A stretch of DNA of 64,000 nt from positions 1-64,000 of the forward strand of contig JAFMIU010000001.1 in NCBI GenBank assembly GCA_017853835.1, written 5' to 3'. The notes beneath the pieces are model-generated. The model was not told where the DNA came from. It searched no databases and was given only the letters and a program-made list of their open reading frames with translations. The DNA comes from Pirellulales bacterium. GTDB taxonomy: Bacteria > Planctomycetota > Planctomycetia > Pirellulales > UBA1268. The position numbers were made by a program, and so were the translations under genes. Positions 19,848-29,643 of the stretch are shown here, in pieces. The number at the start of each line of letters is the position of its first letter. Position 1 is the stretch's first letter.

Positions 19848-20903
19848 ATGGCATGGCAGGGCATCGAAGGGCACGACGCGATCGCGACGCACTTCGCCGC
19901 CGCGCACGCCCGTGGTCGGATCGGCGGATCGTATCTGTTCGTGGGCCCATCCGGAGTGGGCAAGACGGCCTTCGCGATGGCCCTGGCCAAGTCGCTCGTC
20001 TGCGAGCGTCCGCAGCCAGGCTTCACCGCCTGCGGTGCCTGCGCCTCCTGCGTGCAGGCCGATGCCGACAGCCACCCCGACATCGACGTGGTTCGCAAGC
20101 CCGACGACAAGTCGACGATCCCGCTCGAACTGTTCATCGGCGACGACGCCCATCGCATGCGGGAAGGGCTGTGCTGGCGCATCCTCCTCAAGCCCGCGGT
20201 CGCACCGCGCAAGGTGGCCGTGATTCTCGATGCCGACTTCTTTTCCGAAGAGGCTGCCAACTGCCTGCTGAAAACCCTCGAGGAGCCACCCGACGGCGCC
20301 GCGATCATCCTCGTGGGCACGTCACTCGAGCGGCAGCTCCCCACGATCCGCTCGCGGTGTCAGGTGATTCGCTTCAGCCCACTGGCCGATGACGCCGTGG
20401 CCCGCATCCTCCAGCGCGAAGCATCGACAGGCGGAGGCGCCGTCGATGCCGCGGCGATCGAACGAGCCGCCCGCGCGGCAGAAGGCAGCCTCACCCGCGC
20501 CCGACTTCTGCTCGACGCCGACACCAACGCTTTCCGCAGTCGCTTGCTGGAACTGCTGGCGACCCGACCCCTGCGAGGTGTCGAGGTGTCGCGCGAGACG
20601 ACCGCGTTTGTCGATGCGGCGGGCAAGGAAGCTCCCCCCCGCCGAGCGCGGCTCCGGACCGTGATGGAGACGGCGCTCGAGGTGTTTCGTGAAGCGGCTC
20701 GGCAGGCGGCGGGCCTTCCGGCCACGGAGCCGTCGTGCGCACAGGCCGCCACCGCATGGAGCGGCCATGCCGATGCTGCAACGGCCGCCATTGAACACAC
20801 GCTCGACGCCCTCGACGCCATCGACCGCAACGCCAACCTCGGCGTGCTCGTCGACGCCTGGACGGCGATCCTCGAAGAGCCCCGCCTCGCCTCGCGTCGG
20901 TAA
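19848..20903 (+). CDS. holB: DNA polymerase III subunit delta'
   Basis: This 351-residue clamp-loader subunit opens the sliding clamp together with delta and tau/gamma. The AAA+ domain has Walker A GPSGVGKT (about residues 33-40), a zinc knuckle with CGACASC, the acidic Walker B region VILDADFFSEEAANCLLKTLEEPP, and the SRC motif (TIRSRC). The C-terminal third is helical, with a Cys/Ala-rich insert around 290. GAGGA lies about nine bases upstream of the ATG. It directly follows tmk in the same orientation. Confidence 0.94.
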   Translation: MAWQGIEGHDAIATHFAAAHARGRIGGSYLFVGPSGVGKTAFAMALAKSLVCERPQPGFTACGACASCVQADADSHPDIDVVRKPDDKSTIPLELFIGDDAHRMREGLCWRILLKPAVAPRKVAVILDADFFSEEAANCLLKTLEEPPDGAAIILVGTSLERQLPTIRSRCQVIRFSPLADDAVARILQREASTGGGAVDAAAIERAARAAEGSLTRARLLLDADTNAFRSRLLELLATRPLRGVEVSRETTAFVDAAGKEAPPRRARLRTVMETALEVFREAARQAAGLPATEPSCAQAATAWSGHADAATAAIEHTLDALDAIDRNANLGVLVDAWTAILEEPRLASRR

Positions 20904-21380
20904 CAAGACGCGGGGCTTTGATGGAACGACCACGCCACGCGGTGCTCGCCGTCGGTCCCACGGCTCACGCCGTTGGGCTTGGACGGAACGCGAACGCCAC
21001 GCCACGCGAGTTGATGAGCGAGGGGGTGCCCACGCCCCGCAAGCCGGCGTCACTGCCGAGCGAGAGCCAGGATGGCGGAGCGAAGGCAGGGCCGAGCGAG
21101 CCCGAGGGCACGGATGCCCGAAGCGAGCGTCCGGCGGCGGGGTGTGGGTAACCCCGAAGCGCGCTCCGTCAGTTGGATGAGCGAGGGGGTGCCCATGCCC
21201 CGAGCGGCCCAAACCGCACTCCCCACAATGCGCAGCTTGCCTCGCCTTCGGCAGTGGCTTCAAAAAACAGCCTCGGCGGATGACCGCATCGATTTTTTCA
21301 TGCCTGCGTGTCGATCCAACGGCAGGGGTTGTACGGGCGGAGTCCGGCCCCACCCACTGGCAGGCGCACGGCAATCGATC
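20904..21380. other. Intergenic region with repeat block
   Basis: This 477-base gap between holB and the next gene contains the composite repeat (20952-21200). The remaining 180 bases before the next start are unremarkable apart from short T and A runs (CAAAAAACAG, GATTTTTTCAT) near 21260-21300. I find no RNA gene here. Confidence 0.6.
20952..21200. repeat. Composite palindromic repeat, locus 2
   Basis: The block starts with the family palindrome (CGGTCCCACGGCTCACGCC, then GTTGGGCTTGGACGGA). It continues into a second module from GCGAGTTGATGAGCG to a GGGGT-GTGGGTA-ACCCC hairpin near 21140-21156. From about 21171 the second module restarts (GTTGGATGAGCGAGGGGG). The same two modules occur in the same order at 43080-43294 with roughly three-quarters identity. 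The second module's antisense frame gives the HPCPRARSALPSLRHPGS peptide seen in spurious planctomycete ORFs. Confidence 0.82.
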
Positions 21381-24041
21381 ATGGCGAGAAGGCAGGCAAC
21401 CGCCCCCGGGCGCGGAGGCTTCGTCATCGTGTCCGCATTCGTTGCGGGACTCGCATGCACGTTCGTGAACTTCGGGACCTCGTTCTGGGATCCGCCCCCG
21501 GAATCAACCTTCCAGGTTGACGACCAGATCAACGATGTGCCGGTCGAGGCGGAATGCCCGCCCATCGCGGTAGAAGATCACCTTCCTGCCGCCGCCGCGA
21601 TGCTCGCTGCCAAGCCGGCCGTCCCTCCGATGGCATCACCCGAGCGCCTGGCGCTTGCCGACACCGCCACGCCCATCGCCGCCGCGATCGTGGCCCAGGC
21701 GGTGCCAGCATCGGTGCGCAAGGATGTCGCAGAACCGCAACCACCCGTTCCCCAGCCGACCGTCACGGCCGCTCCACTGCTTCCGCCGCCGCAGCCCCAG
21801 CCCGCCGGCCCCGTGCACGAGGACGATGCCATCTCGCCGCCGCTCCCGCCCGACTCTCCCGCGCTTCGAGCGCTCGTCACCCGCATCCAGCCGGTGGAAA
21901 CGCTTCCGCCGCCCCCCCCACGACGCGAGGCGATCGCCGAGCCCCCCACGGCGCCGGCACCGCTCCCCGAGGCCTCGTGGAGTGACCCCGACAGCGTCAA
22001 CTGGACCGAGTCGCCCCGGGCAACGCCCAAGGAGGCGGCAGCTCCGCGACCAGGCGGCAAGCTGATGTCGCGGCTCGCCGATCGACGAACCGAACCAGCC
22101 GGCCCCGTGGCCGGCCGCATCATTGACCGGGTCCGTGATCGCCTGGCCCAACGCACCGACGACGATCCCGCCCCGGAAGTGACCGAGCCGATCCACGCCG
22201 ACGTGGCCTCCGACGCCACGAGCTGGCCCGACGCGGGATCGCTTCGCACCCAGTTGGATCGACTTGCCAACGACTCCAACGCCGCCGCCTCGACCTGGGC
22301 CTCGCAAACGCTCGCCTCGCTGGCGGCGGTGGCGGCCACAGGCGGTCCCGAAGACATCGCCTGCGAATCCGCTCTGCTCGGCCTCGGCGACGCGGTCACT
22401 GCCGGCATGACCGCCGCGGATGGCATCGACTCGATATCCACAGCGTCGCTGGTTCGCCGAGGGGCGCTCGCCGTGGCTCGCCGAGTGTCGGTGTGGCGCG
22501 CCGCCACCACGCTGTGCGAAGGCATCGCCGCCACCGAAGCGAATGACACCGAGGCATCCGCCGTGGCGTCCGACGCGACGGATCGCGTGGCGCGGCTCCT
22601 CGACTCGCTCGAACTCTTCGAGTCGTCGTGGGCGACGAGCGATGCCGGCCGGGTGCGTGAGGCCCTCGACGCCGTCACGGCCCTCTCCTATCCGGCGGTT
22701 CAGGGCCTCGATCGTGCCGTTCATGATCATTACCTGTCGCCCAACGTTCGCATCTCGTTCAGCGAACGGTTCGTCGAGAGCCTTCTGCCGGAAACAAGCG
22801 TCACCACGAGCCCGCTGCACGACTACGTGCTCGGCAAGAAGGTTCGCGGCACGAAGACGGTCGAGCAGTCGACGGGCGTCCGGTTTTCGCCCCACCCCTC
22901 CGAAATCCGGCTCGATCTGCTCGTCACCGGCGAGGTGACCTCGCGAACCGTCACCGACGCCGGAGCCGTGGCCATCCACTCCCGGGGCGTGTCGACGTTC
23001 ACGGTGGCCAAGCCGATCCAGGTTTCGGCCGGCGGGCTCACGCTCGGAGCCGCGCGCGGCACCGCCTCCAATCGGTCGCAACTCGCCGGCATCGAGACCG
23101 ATTTCGATGGCGTGCCCTTGATGGGCTCGCTGGTTCGAAACATCGCCCGATCCCAGCACGACGAACATCTCGAACAGGCCAATCGCGAGGTGATCTCGAA
23201 GATCGTGGGCCGCGCCTGCCGCGAGGTCGACCAGCAGACGGAGCCCACGCTCAACGCCGCCGTGGCGAAGATTCACGATCGATTCTGGGCTCCGCTCGAG
23301 CACCTCGGCCTCGCACCAACCGCGGTCGCCCTGGAAACAACCGAAGCCGCCGCCACCGCGCGGCTGCGACTCGCCGCCGACACGCAGCTCGCGGCACACA
23401 CCCCGAGGCCTCGGGCCCCTGAGGGGTCGCTCTTCAGCATGCAAGTTCACGAATCAACGCTCAACAACGCCTGCGACCGATTCGGCCTCGCCGGACAGAA
23501 GATGACGCTCGAGGAACTGAACCACACGATCTGCACCAAGGTGGGCCTGCCACCGAGCGTGCCCGACGATCTCCCAGAAGGGGTCGAGGTGACGTTCTCG
23601 CACAGCGACCCGATGCAGGTCGCGTGTCGTGACGGACTCGTGCATGTGCGCATCGCCCTCGATGCCCTGGAAAGCGGCCGGCGCAGCAACTGGTACGACA
23701 TCGTCGCCCACGTCGCCTACCGGCCCAGCATCTCTGGAATGCAGGTGGTGCTCGAACGGGAGGGACCGGTGCAGCTCAGCGGGCCGGGCCACAAGGGGCG
23801 GATGGAGTTTGGCCTGCGGACGATCTTCGGAAAGATCTTTCCCAAGGAGCGGCCCGTGCCGCTCGTTCCCCAGAAGGTGATCGCCAACCAGCGGCTTGCC
23901 GGCGTGCGGGCGGTGCAGGCGGTGAGTGCCGATGGATGGTTCGCCATGGCGCTCGCCCCATCAAGCCACACCGCCGCCACGAAAACCTCACCGACCGCGG
24001 CCCTGCCGAAGCCCGCCAGCACGAAGAAGATCACCCGCTGA
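21381..24041 (+). CDS. Large membrane-anchored protein of unknown function
   Basis: This 886-residue protein has one N-terminal hydrophobic segment (residues about 12-35) that acts as an anchor or uncleaved signal. A Pro/Ala-rich region (about 60-220) probably spans the wall space. After a helical, Ala/Asp/Ser-rich middle (about 270-470), a globular C-terminal half contains DHYLSPNVRISFSERFVESLLPE, YVLGKKVRGTKTVEQSTGVRFSP and FSHSDPMQVACRDGLVHVRIALDALE. I recognise no catalytic motif or named family; it looks like a planctomycete-specific envelope protein. No strong ribosome-binding site precedes the ATG. The domain order (anchor, Pro-rich spacer, globular end) is shared with the DUF11-type protein at 40256. 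Confidence 0.85.
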   Translation: MARRQATAPGRGGFVIVSAFVAGLACTFVNFGTSFWDPPPESTFQVDDQINDVPVEAECPPIAVEDHLPAAAAMLAAKPAVPPMASPERLALADTATPIAAAIVAQAVPASVRKDVAEPQPPVPQPTVTAAPLLPPPQPQPAGPVHEDDAISPPLPPDSPALRALVTRIQPVETLPPPPPRREAIAEPPTAPAPLPEASWSDPDSVNWTESPRATPKEAAAPRPGGKLMSRLADRRTEPAGPVAGRIIDRVRDRLAQRTDDDPAPEVTEPIHADVASDATSWPDAGSLRTQLDRLANDSNAAASTWASQTLASLAAVAATGGPEDIACESALLGLGDAVTAGMTAADGIDSISTASLVRRGALAVARRVSVWRAATTLCEGIAATEANDTEASAVASDATDRVARLLDSLELFESSWATSDAGRVREALDAVTALSYPAVQGLDRAVHDHYLSPNVRISFSERFVESLLPETSVTTSPLHDYVLGKKVRGTKTVEQSTGVRFSPHPSEIRLDLLVTGEVTSRTVTDAGAVAIHSRGVSTFTVAKPIQVSAGGLTLGAARGTASNRSQLAGIETDFDGVPLMGSLVRNIARSQHDEHLEQANREVISKIVGRACREVDQQTEPTLNAAVAKIHDRFWAPLEHLGLAPTAVALETTEAAATARLRLAADTQLAAHTPRPRAPEGSLFSMQVHESTLNNACDRFGLAGQKMTLEELNHTICTKVGLPPSVPDDLPEGVEVTFSHSDPMQVACRDGLVHVRIALDALESGRRSNWYDIVAHVAYRPSISGMQVVLEREGPVQLSGPGHKGRMEFGLRTIFGKIFPKERPVPLVPQKVIANQRLAGVRAVQAVSADGWFAMALAPSSHTAATKTSPTAALPKPASTKKITR

Positions 24042-24068
24042 CCTCCTGGGGATCGACCGGGGCGGCCC

Positions 24069-24080
24069 GCTACAATGCGG
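24069..24080 (+). promoter_or_regulatory. Candidate -10 box for fumC
   Basis: GCTACAATGCGG contains TACAAT, one mismatch from the consensus -10 hexamer, 35 bases before the fumC start. No matching -35 is apparent; the upstream gene ends at 24041. Confidence 0.3.
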
Positions 24081-24110
24081 CCTTCCCTCCCGCCCTCCGG
24101 AGCCCCGCCC

Positions 24111-25523
24111 ATGTCCGCCGCGACCGCCTTCCGCACCGAAACCGACAGCATGGGGGAGGTGCAGGTTCCCGCCGATCGCTACTGGGGAGCCCAGACCGAA
24201 CGCTCCCGCGACAACTTCAAGATCGGCGTCGATCGCTTTCAGTGGGGGCGGGCCGTCAAGAAGAGCCTCGGCATCCTCAAGAAGTGCGCGGCGATCGCCA
24301 ACGGCGAACTGGGGCAACTGCCGGCCGATACGGTGAAGCTCATCGTGCAGGCCGCCGACGAGGTGATCGCCGGAAAGCTCGACGATCACTTTCCGCTGGT
24401 GGTCTTTCAAACCGGCAGCGGCACGCAATCGAACATGAACGCCAACGAGGTGATCTCGAATCGCGCGATCGAGATCGCCGGTGGCGTGATGGGGTCCAAG
24501 AAGCCAGTGCACCCCAATGACGATGTCAACCGCGGCCAGTCGTCAAACGACACCTTTCCGACGGCGATGCACATCGCGGCCGTGGAGGTGATCCACGACC
24601 GACTGCTGCCGGCAGTGCGGCAACTCCGCGACGTCTTCCTCCGGCTGGAGAAGCAGCACGTCGACCTCGTCAAGATCGGCCGAACGCACCTCCAAGACGC
24701 CACGCCGATCACCCTCGGCCAGGAGATCTCGAGCTGGCGGGCGCAGCTCGACGACAGGCTTGCCGGGATCGAACGGGCCCTGCCGGGGCTCTACGAACTG
24801 GCCATCGGCGGCACGGCCGTAGGCACCGGGCTCAATGCCCACCCGCGGTTTGGCGATGTGGCAGCCAGCCACATTGCCACGGAGACCGGCCATCCGTTCG
24901 TGTCGGCCCCCAACAAGTTTGCGGCACTCGCCGCGCACGATGCCCTCGTGGAGGTGAGTGCGGCCGAGCGCGGTCTGGCGATGGCGCTGCTCAAGATCGC
25001 CAACGACATCCGCTGGCTGGCCAGCGGCCCGCGATGCGGGATCGGTGAGATCTCGATCCCGGAAAACGAGCCGGGCAGTTCCATCATGCCGGGCAAGGTG
25101 AATCCGACGCAGTGCGAAGCGATGACGATGGTCTGCGCGCAGGTTTTCGGCAACGACGCCGCCGTGGCATTTGCCGGAAGTCAGGGCAACTTTCAGCTCA
25201 ACGTCTACAAGCCGGTGATGATCCACAACGTGCTCGAAAGCGCCGACCTCATCGCCGATGCCTGCGACTCGATGCGGATCCACTGCGCCACGGGAATCGA
25301 GCCGAATCTCGCCCGGATCAAGCATCACCTCGACGATTCCCTGATGCTGGTGACCGCGCTCAACACGCACATCGGCTACGAGAAGGCGGCCAAGATCGCC
25401 AAGAAGGCCCACGTCGAAGGAACGAGCCTCAAGGAGGCGGCCGTCTCGCTCGGCTACGTCACGCCCGAACAATACGATCAGTGGGTCGTGCCGGTGGAGA
25501 TGACCCGGCCGCTGCAGGCCTGA
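24111..25523 (+). CDS. fumC: Fumarate hydratase class II
   Basis: This 470-residue enzyme hydrates fumarate to L-malate in the TCA cycle. Class II motifs are clear: [14 protein letters not shown], the [18 protein letters not shown] region with the catalytic base segment, [18 protein letters not shown], and the signature [16 protein letters not shown]. The start ATG has GGAG eight bases upstream. A short intergenic hairpin separates it from the convergent glnB gene. Aspartase is related, but the length and motif variants fit FumC better. Confidence 0.97.
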   Translation: MSAATAFRTETDSMGEVQVPADRYWGAQTERSRDNFKIGVDRFQWGRAVKKSLGILKKCAAIANGELGQLPADTVKLIVQAADEVIAGKLDDHFPLVVFQTGSGTQSNMNANEVISNRAIEIAGGVMGSKKPVHPNDDVNRGQSSNDTFPTAMHIAAVEVIHDRLLPAVRQLRDVFLRLEKQHVDLVKIGRTHLQDATPITLGQEISSWRAQLDDRLAGIERALPGLYELAIGGTAVGTGLNAHPRFGDVAASHIATETGHPFVSAPNKFAALAAHDALVEVSAAERGLAMALLKIANDIRWLASGPRCGIGEISIPENEPGSSIMPGKVNPTQCEAMTMVCAQVFGNDAAVAFAGSQGNFQLNVYKPVMIHNVLESADLIADACDSMRIHCATGIEPNLARIKHHLDDSLMLVTALNTHIGYEKAAKIAKKAHVEGTSLKEAAVSLGYVTPEQYDQWVVPVEMTRPLQA

Positions 25524-25529
25524 CACTTC

Positions 25530-25565
25530 GCGGTGGCGGGGCGCGACGCGTCCCCGCCACCGCGG
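25530..25565. terminator. Bidirectional terminator between fumC and glnB
   Basis: A perfect 13-bp stem (CGCGGTGGCGGGG with CCCCGCCACCGCG) and a 10-nt loop occupy most of the 48 bases between two convergent stop codons. There is no T-tract on either side, but the stem is very stable. Confidence 0.85.
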
Positions 25566-25571
25566 GTGTTG

Positions 25572-25985
<414 letters not shown>

Positions 25986-25997
25986 TCATCACTTCCC

Positions 25998-26013
25998 TGC
26001 ACGGGGCGTGCCA
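25998..26013 (-). promoter_or_regulatory. Candidate sigma-54 (-24/-12) promoter of glnB
   Basis: On the minus strand TGGCACGCCCCGTGCA matches the sigma-54 consensus TGGCAC-N5-TTGCA with one mismatch. It has exactly ten bases between the GG and GC pairs. It would start transcription about 75 bases upstream of glnB, which is a known sigma-54/NtrC target in other phyla. The sequence is also a short inverted repeat (GCACG/CGTGC), so it could instead be a protein-binding site. Confidence 0.5.
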
Positions 26014-26063
26014 AAAGGCAACGGTTATTTCCCGGGGAATTCCACATCCTGGCGGCGTTCGTG

Positions 26064-26081
26064 CGTCGCGCGGGCGCGACG
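26064..26081. promoter_or_regulatory. Perfect 8-bp inverted repeat upstream of the glnB promoter
   Basis: CGTCGCGC-GG-GCGCGACG lies about 50 bases upstream of the candidate -24 element, a position where an enhancer-binding activator could sit. It equally lies upstream of the divergent CE15-DUF1080 gene. Its role is inferred from position only. Confidence 0.3.
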
Positions 26082-26202
26082 GACAGCCCGAATCTGTCAC
26101 ATTCGCGCGACGCCGGAGGCTGGGCCGTGTGGCCCCGACGATCGCCGCGGTACAACAAGATGCTCGTCCGGCGACACTTCTCGATGACCCAGGGGGAATG
26201 CG

Positions 26203-28209
26203 ATGACGATCACCGCTGAGCGGCTGCGGGACGCCATGCTTGTGGCGTGCCTTTCGGCTGTGTCGCTCACACTTCGTGCCGCAGAGCAGGCCAACTACGA
26301 CGAAACGGCCGTGCGGAGCTACACACTGCCTGATGTGCTCGCCGACCCCAACGGCCATCCGGTGACCACCGCCGAGGCGTGGCGAACGACGGCGAGGCCG
26401 CATCAGTTCGCGCTGCTCGAACAATCCGTCTATGGTCGACGGCTGCCCGCCGTTCCCGTGCACGTGGTCGGTGACGTCGATCGTGCCACCGTGACGCTGG
26501 ATGGCCTTGAAGCCACTCGGCTCCAGGCACGGCTTCGGCTCGGTGAGGCGGCCAATGCCGTCACGACCGATGTGCTCCTCTACCTGCCGTCCACCGGCAA
26601 ACCGGCCCCCGTCTTTCTCCATCTCAACTTCCTCGGCAATCAGGCGGAGCATCCGGATGCCGCGATCCGTCTCTGTGAAGCCTGGCTGCCCGACAACCCG
26701 AAGCTCGGGGTCGTCGACCATCGCGCCACCGAGGCCTCGCGGGCAACCCGTGCCTACCGCTGGCCTGTCGAACAGCTCGTGCGTCGTGGCTACGGCATGG
26801 CCACGGCCTGCTATGGCGACGTGTTTCCCGATCGTGCCGACGGCCGTGCGGCGAGCGCGCTGGTATCGCTGGGAAGACCCGTGGAGGGCGAGCTTCCGAG
26901 CGACGAGCCGGGCGCGATTGCGACGTGGGCCTGGCAACTCTCTCGGATTCTCGACTGGCTGATCACGCTCCCGGATGTCGACGCCTCGAAGGTGATCGTC
27001 GTCGGCCATTCACGGAATGGGAAGGCAGCGGTGTGGGCGGGCGCCTGCGACGAGCGATTTGCGATGGTCGTCTCCAACGAATCGGGCTGCGGCGGGGCCG
27101 CCCTCGAGCGACGAAACTACGGCGAGACGGTCGAGGCGATCACCCGTCGTTTTCCCCACTGGTTCTGCCCGGCCTTTGCCACCTACGCCGACAAGGAAAC
27201 TGACCTGCCGGTCGACTCGCATGTGACCCTCGCCATGGTCGCCCCGCGGCCGCTGTACGTGGCCAGCGCCCTCGGGGATCGCTGGGCCGATCCCCGAGGA
27301 GAGTTCCTCGCGGCGGTGGCCGCAGGACCGGTCTGGGGGCTCTTTGGTCTGGAGGGGCTCGGCACGGATGCATGGCCGCCGGTCGACACGCCGGTGGGCC
27401 GGACGATCGGCTATCACGTGCGGACGGGAAAGCACGACCTGATCGAATACGACTGGATGCAGTTCGCCGACTTCGCCGATCGCACGCTGCGAGGAGGGCA
27501 TCACGCGCGGGACGCGGCGGCGTTTCGGCCGGTGCAGGCGCCGCTGCCCGTGAAGCCCCCGCCGGGTGCGATCGTGCTCTTCGGCGATGGCACCGAGTCA
27601 GAGCCACCACGGTTCACGGCGATGGATGGCGGCCCGATGAACTGGACGGTCGAGGATGGCGCGCTCGTGGTGGGCGTCTCCAAGGGCCATGCCAATCATA
27701 TCGTGTCGGCACCCGTGTTTCAGGACGCCGACATCCATGTGGAGTTCATGACGTCTCCGAAGGCTGACGGGAACAGCGGCATCTACATCCACGGCCACTT
27801 CGAGATGCAGATCTGCGACTCCGCCGACGTCAAGGAGCCCACGGAGAAAGACGAGGGGGCGCTCTACGGCTTCGGCAAGCCGCTCGTGAACGCCGCTCGG
27901 CCGACGGGTGAGTGGCAGGTGTATGACATTCGCTACGTCGCCCCGCGACGTGGAGACGATGGCGCGGTGAACGTGCCGGGCCGCATCACGGCCTGGCTCA
28001 ACGGCCAGCTCGTGCAGGATGCCATCGAGTTCACCGAGCCACGGTCGGTGTACATCCCCTACAAGCGCGGCGTCACACCATACCTGCGGACCATCGAGGC
28101 GACCCAGCGGCGTACGGGCCGAGGTCCGTTTTTCCTTCAGGACCACGGCAGCCCGACCCGGTATCGCAACATCTGGATCGTGCCCCACGACACCCCGCGT
28201 GACCGCTGA
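26203..28209 (+). CDS. CE15-like glucuronoyl esterase fused to DUF1080
   Basis: This 668-residue exported protein has a signal sequence (about residues 1-27). The first domain (about 40-430) resembles CE15 glucuronoyl esterases, with nucleophile motif VGHSRNGKAAVWAGA, a following VSNESGCGGAAL segment supplying the acidic residue, and the likely catalytic His in YHVRTGKHDLIEYDW. CE15 enzymes cut lignin-carbohydrate or related uronate esters. The second domain (about 450-665) is DUF1080, a lectin-like/3-keto-disaccharide hydrolase fold, with GNSGIYIHGHFEMQICDS and NVPGRITAWLNGQLVQD. An AGGGGGA site precedes the ATG by about six bases. It heads a cluster with a Gfo/Idh oxidoreductase and two HEAT-repeat proteins. 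Confidence 0.9.
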   Translation: MTITAERLRDAMLVACLSAVSLTLRAAEQANYDETAVRSYTLPDVLADPNGHPVTTAEAWRTTARPHQFALLEQSVYGRRLPAVPVHVVGDVDRATVTLDGLEATRLQARLRLGEAANAVTTDVLLYLPSTGKPAPVFLHLNFLGNQAEHPDAAIRLCEAWLPDNPKLGVVDHRATEASRATRAYRWPVEQLVRRGYGMATACYGDVFPDRADGRAASALVSLGRPVEGELPSDEPGAIATWAWQLSRILDWLITLPDVDASKVIVVGHSRNGKAAVWAGACDERFAMVVSNESGCGGAALERRNYGETVEAITRRFPHWFCPAFATYADKETDLPVDSHVTLAMVAPRPLYVASALGDRWADPRGEFLAAVAAGPVWGLFGLEGLGTDAWPPVDTPVGRTIGYHVRTGKHDLIEYDWMQFADFADRTLRGGHHARDAAAFRPVQAPLPVKPPPGAIVLFGDGTESEPPRFTAMDGGPMNWTVEDGALVVGVSKGHANHIVSAPVFQDADIHVEFMTSPKADGNSGIYIHGHFEMQICDSADVKEPTEKDEGALYGFGKPLVNAARPTGEWQVYDIRYVAPRRGDDGAVNVPGRITAWLNGQLVQDAIEFTEPRSVYIPYKRGVTPYLRTIEATQRRTGRGPFFLQDHGSPTRYRNIWIVPHDTPRDR

Positions 28210-28356
28210 CGCGCCGGGCGACGAGGCACGAGCACGTCCGATCGCATCCCACAGGGACTTCGCGTCCTTCGGTATCACCCGTTTGTGGTTTGTTGCCACC
28301 CGCAGCCACCGCTACATTCAGCCGCGATCCGCCAGTCGCTTCCAAGGGAGCCTGCC

Positions 28357-29625
28357 GTGCCCGTCCTTCCCACTCGCCGAGCGTTTCTCACGGCATCGTC
28401 CACGGTCGCCGCAGCGACGGTGGCGGCGCCCTACATCATCACGTCGAAGGCGCTCGGCGATGGGGTGACGCCGCCGGCGAGCGATCGGATCGTGATGGGG
28501 GGCATCGGCCTCGGCAACCAGGGCTCGAGCGATCAAGGCAGGTTTCTCAAGCATCCGGATGTGCAGTATGTCGCCGTGAGCGACGTGCGAACGACGTGGC
28601 GGGAGTCGGCGCGGGATCGGGTCGACGCCGCCTATGGCTCGAAGGGGTGCGCGGCCTACCTCGACTTCCGTGATCTGCTCGCCCGCGATGACATCGACGC
28701 CGTCCACATCGCCACCCCGGATCACTGGCACGCCATCATGACGATCGCCGCCTGCCGGGCCGGCAAAGATATCTACCTGCAGAAGCCCGAAACCCTCACG
28801 CTTCGGGAAGGGCCGCTGATGCTCGAGGCGGCACGGCGCTACGGCCGCGTGGTGTCGGGTGGCAGCCAGCGGGTCTTGGAAGACTATCGCGACATCGTCG
28901 ATCCCTGCTGGTCGGGCGAACTTGGCCGCATCACGTCGATCGACATCGATGCCGGGGCGTCGTCGATGCCGTGCTACCTGCCGGCGATGGACGCACCGGC
29001 CGACATCGACTGGGATCTCTGGCTCGGCCCCGCGCCGTGGGAGCCCTACAACCCCGGCCGCTGCGACGGCAACTTCGGCACGGCCGGCAACAGCTGGCGA
29101 TCATACATCGACTATTCCGGAGGCCGACTCACCGACTGGGGCGCGCATAACTTCGGCGGGCTCGTCTTCGCGGCGGGTCTTCTCGATCACCAGCCATCAA
29201 GCGTGGTCTGGCATCCCGCCGACGGATCGCATGCCGCCTACGCCACGCTCGTCTACCCCAACGGCGTCGAGGTGCACTGCGACCGGCCCGAGGCCCTTCG
29301 GCCATCCGGGACCGCTGCCACCGTCTCCCATGGCCGCGGGATCACGATCCGTGGCGACGGGCAGGCCGCGGCACCGCGCTCCGTTCCCTCCTACCGTGGC
29401 CGGGACGGCATCTACGGTGACTTCATCGAGTGCGTGAAAACCCGCCAGCGTCCGTTTCGAGACCTCGAAGGCGCGATCAACACCCTGACGGCCCCGCACA
29501 TGCTCGGCCTGGTTCGGCGGCTCGAACGGTCGCTCGAATGGGATCGCGCGACGCAGCAGTTCGTGAACGACGACGAAGCCAACCGCCTCCTCGACCGGGC
29601 CCGCCGCGAGCCCTGGATGCTCTGA
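28357..29625 (+). CDS. Gfo/Idh/MocA family oxidoreductase, Tat-exported
   Basis: This 422-residue NAD(P)-dependent oxidoreductase-like protein begins with a Tat signal (TRRAFLTASSTVAAATVAAP). The Rossmann domain has VMGGIGLGNQGSSDQG and VHIATPDHWHAIMTIAACRAGKDIYLQKPETLTLREG, which holds the conserved E-K/Q-P segment. The C-terminal domain has the planctomycete-type WRSYIDYSGGRLTDWGAHNFGG. The start is a GTG with AAGGGAG six bases upstream; ATG codons further upstream would not give a signal peptide at the N-terminus. Exported members of this family are thought to act on sugars together with DUF1080-type enzymes, as here. Confidence 0.92.
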   Translation: MPVLPTRRAFLTASSTVAAATVAAPYIITSKALGDGVTPPASDRIVMGGIGLGNQGSSDQGRFLKHPDVQYVAVSDVRTTWRESARDRVDAAYGSKGCAAYLDFRDLLARDDIDAVHIATPDHWHAIMTIAACRAGKDIYLQKPETLTLREGPLMLEAARRYGRVVSGGSQRVLEDYRDIVDPCWSGELGRITSIDIDAGASSMPCYLPAMDAPADIDWDLWLGPAPWEPYNPGRCDGNFGTAGNSWRSYIDYSGGRLTDWGAHNFGGLVFAAGLLDHQPSSVVWHPADGSHAAYATLVYPNGVEVHCDRPEALRPSGTAATVSHGRGITIRGDGQAAAPRSVPSYRGRDGIYGDFIECVKTRQRPFRDLEGAINTLTAPHMLGLVRRLERSLEWDRATQQFVNDDEANRLLDRARREPWML

Positions 29626-29643
29626 TCGCCCAAGAGGCCCATC

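Noticed and set aside
20322..21374. 350-residue minus-strand frame over holB and the repeat
   Set aside because: It combines antisense holB with repeat-derived sequence.
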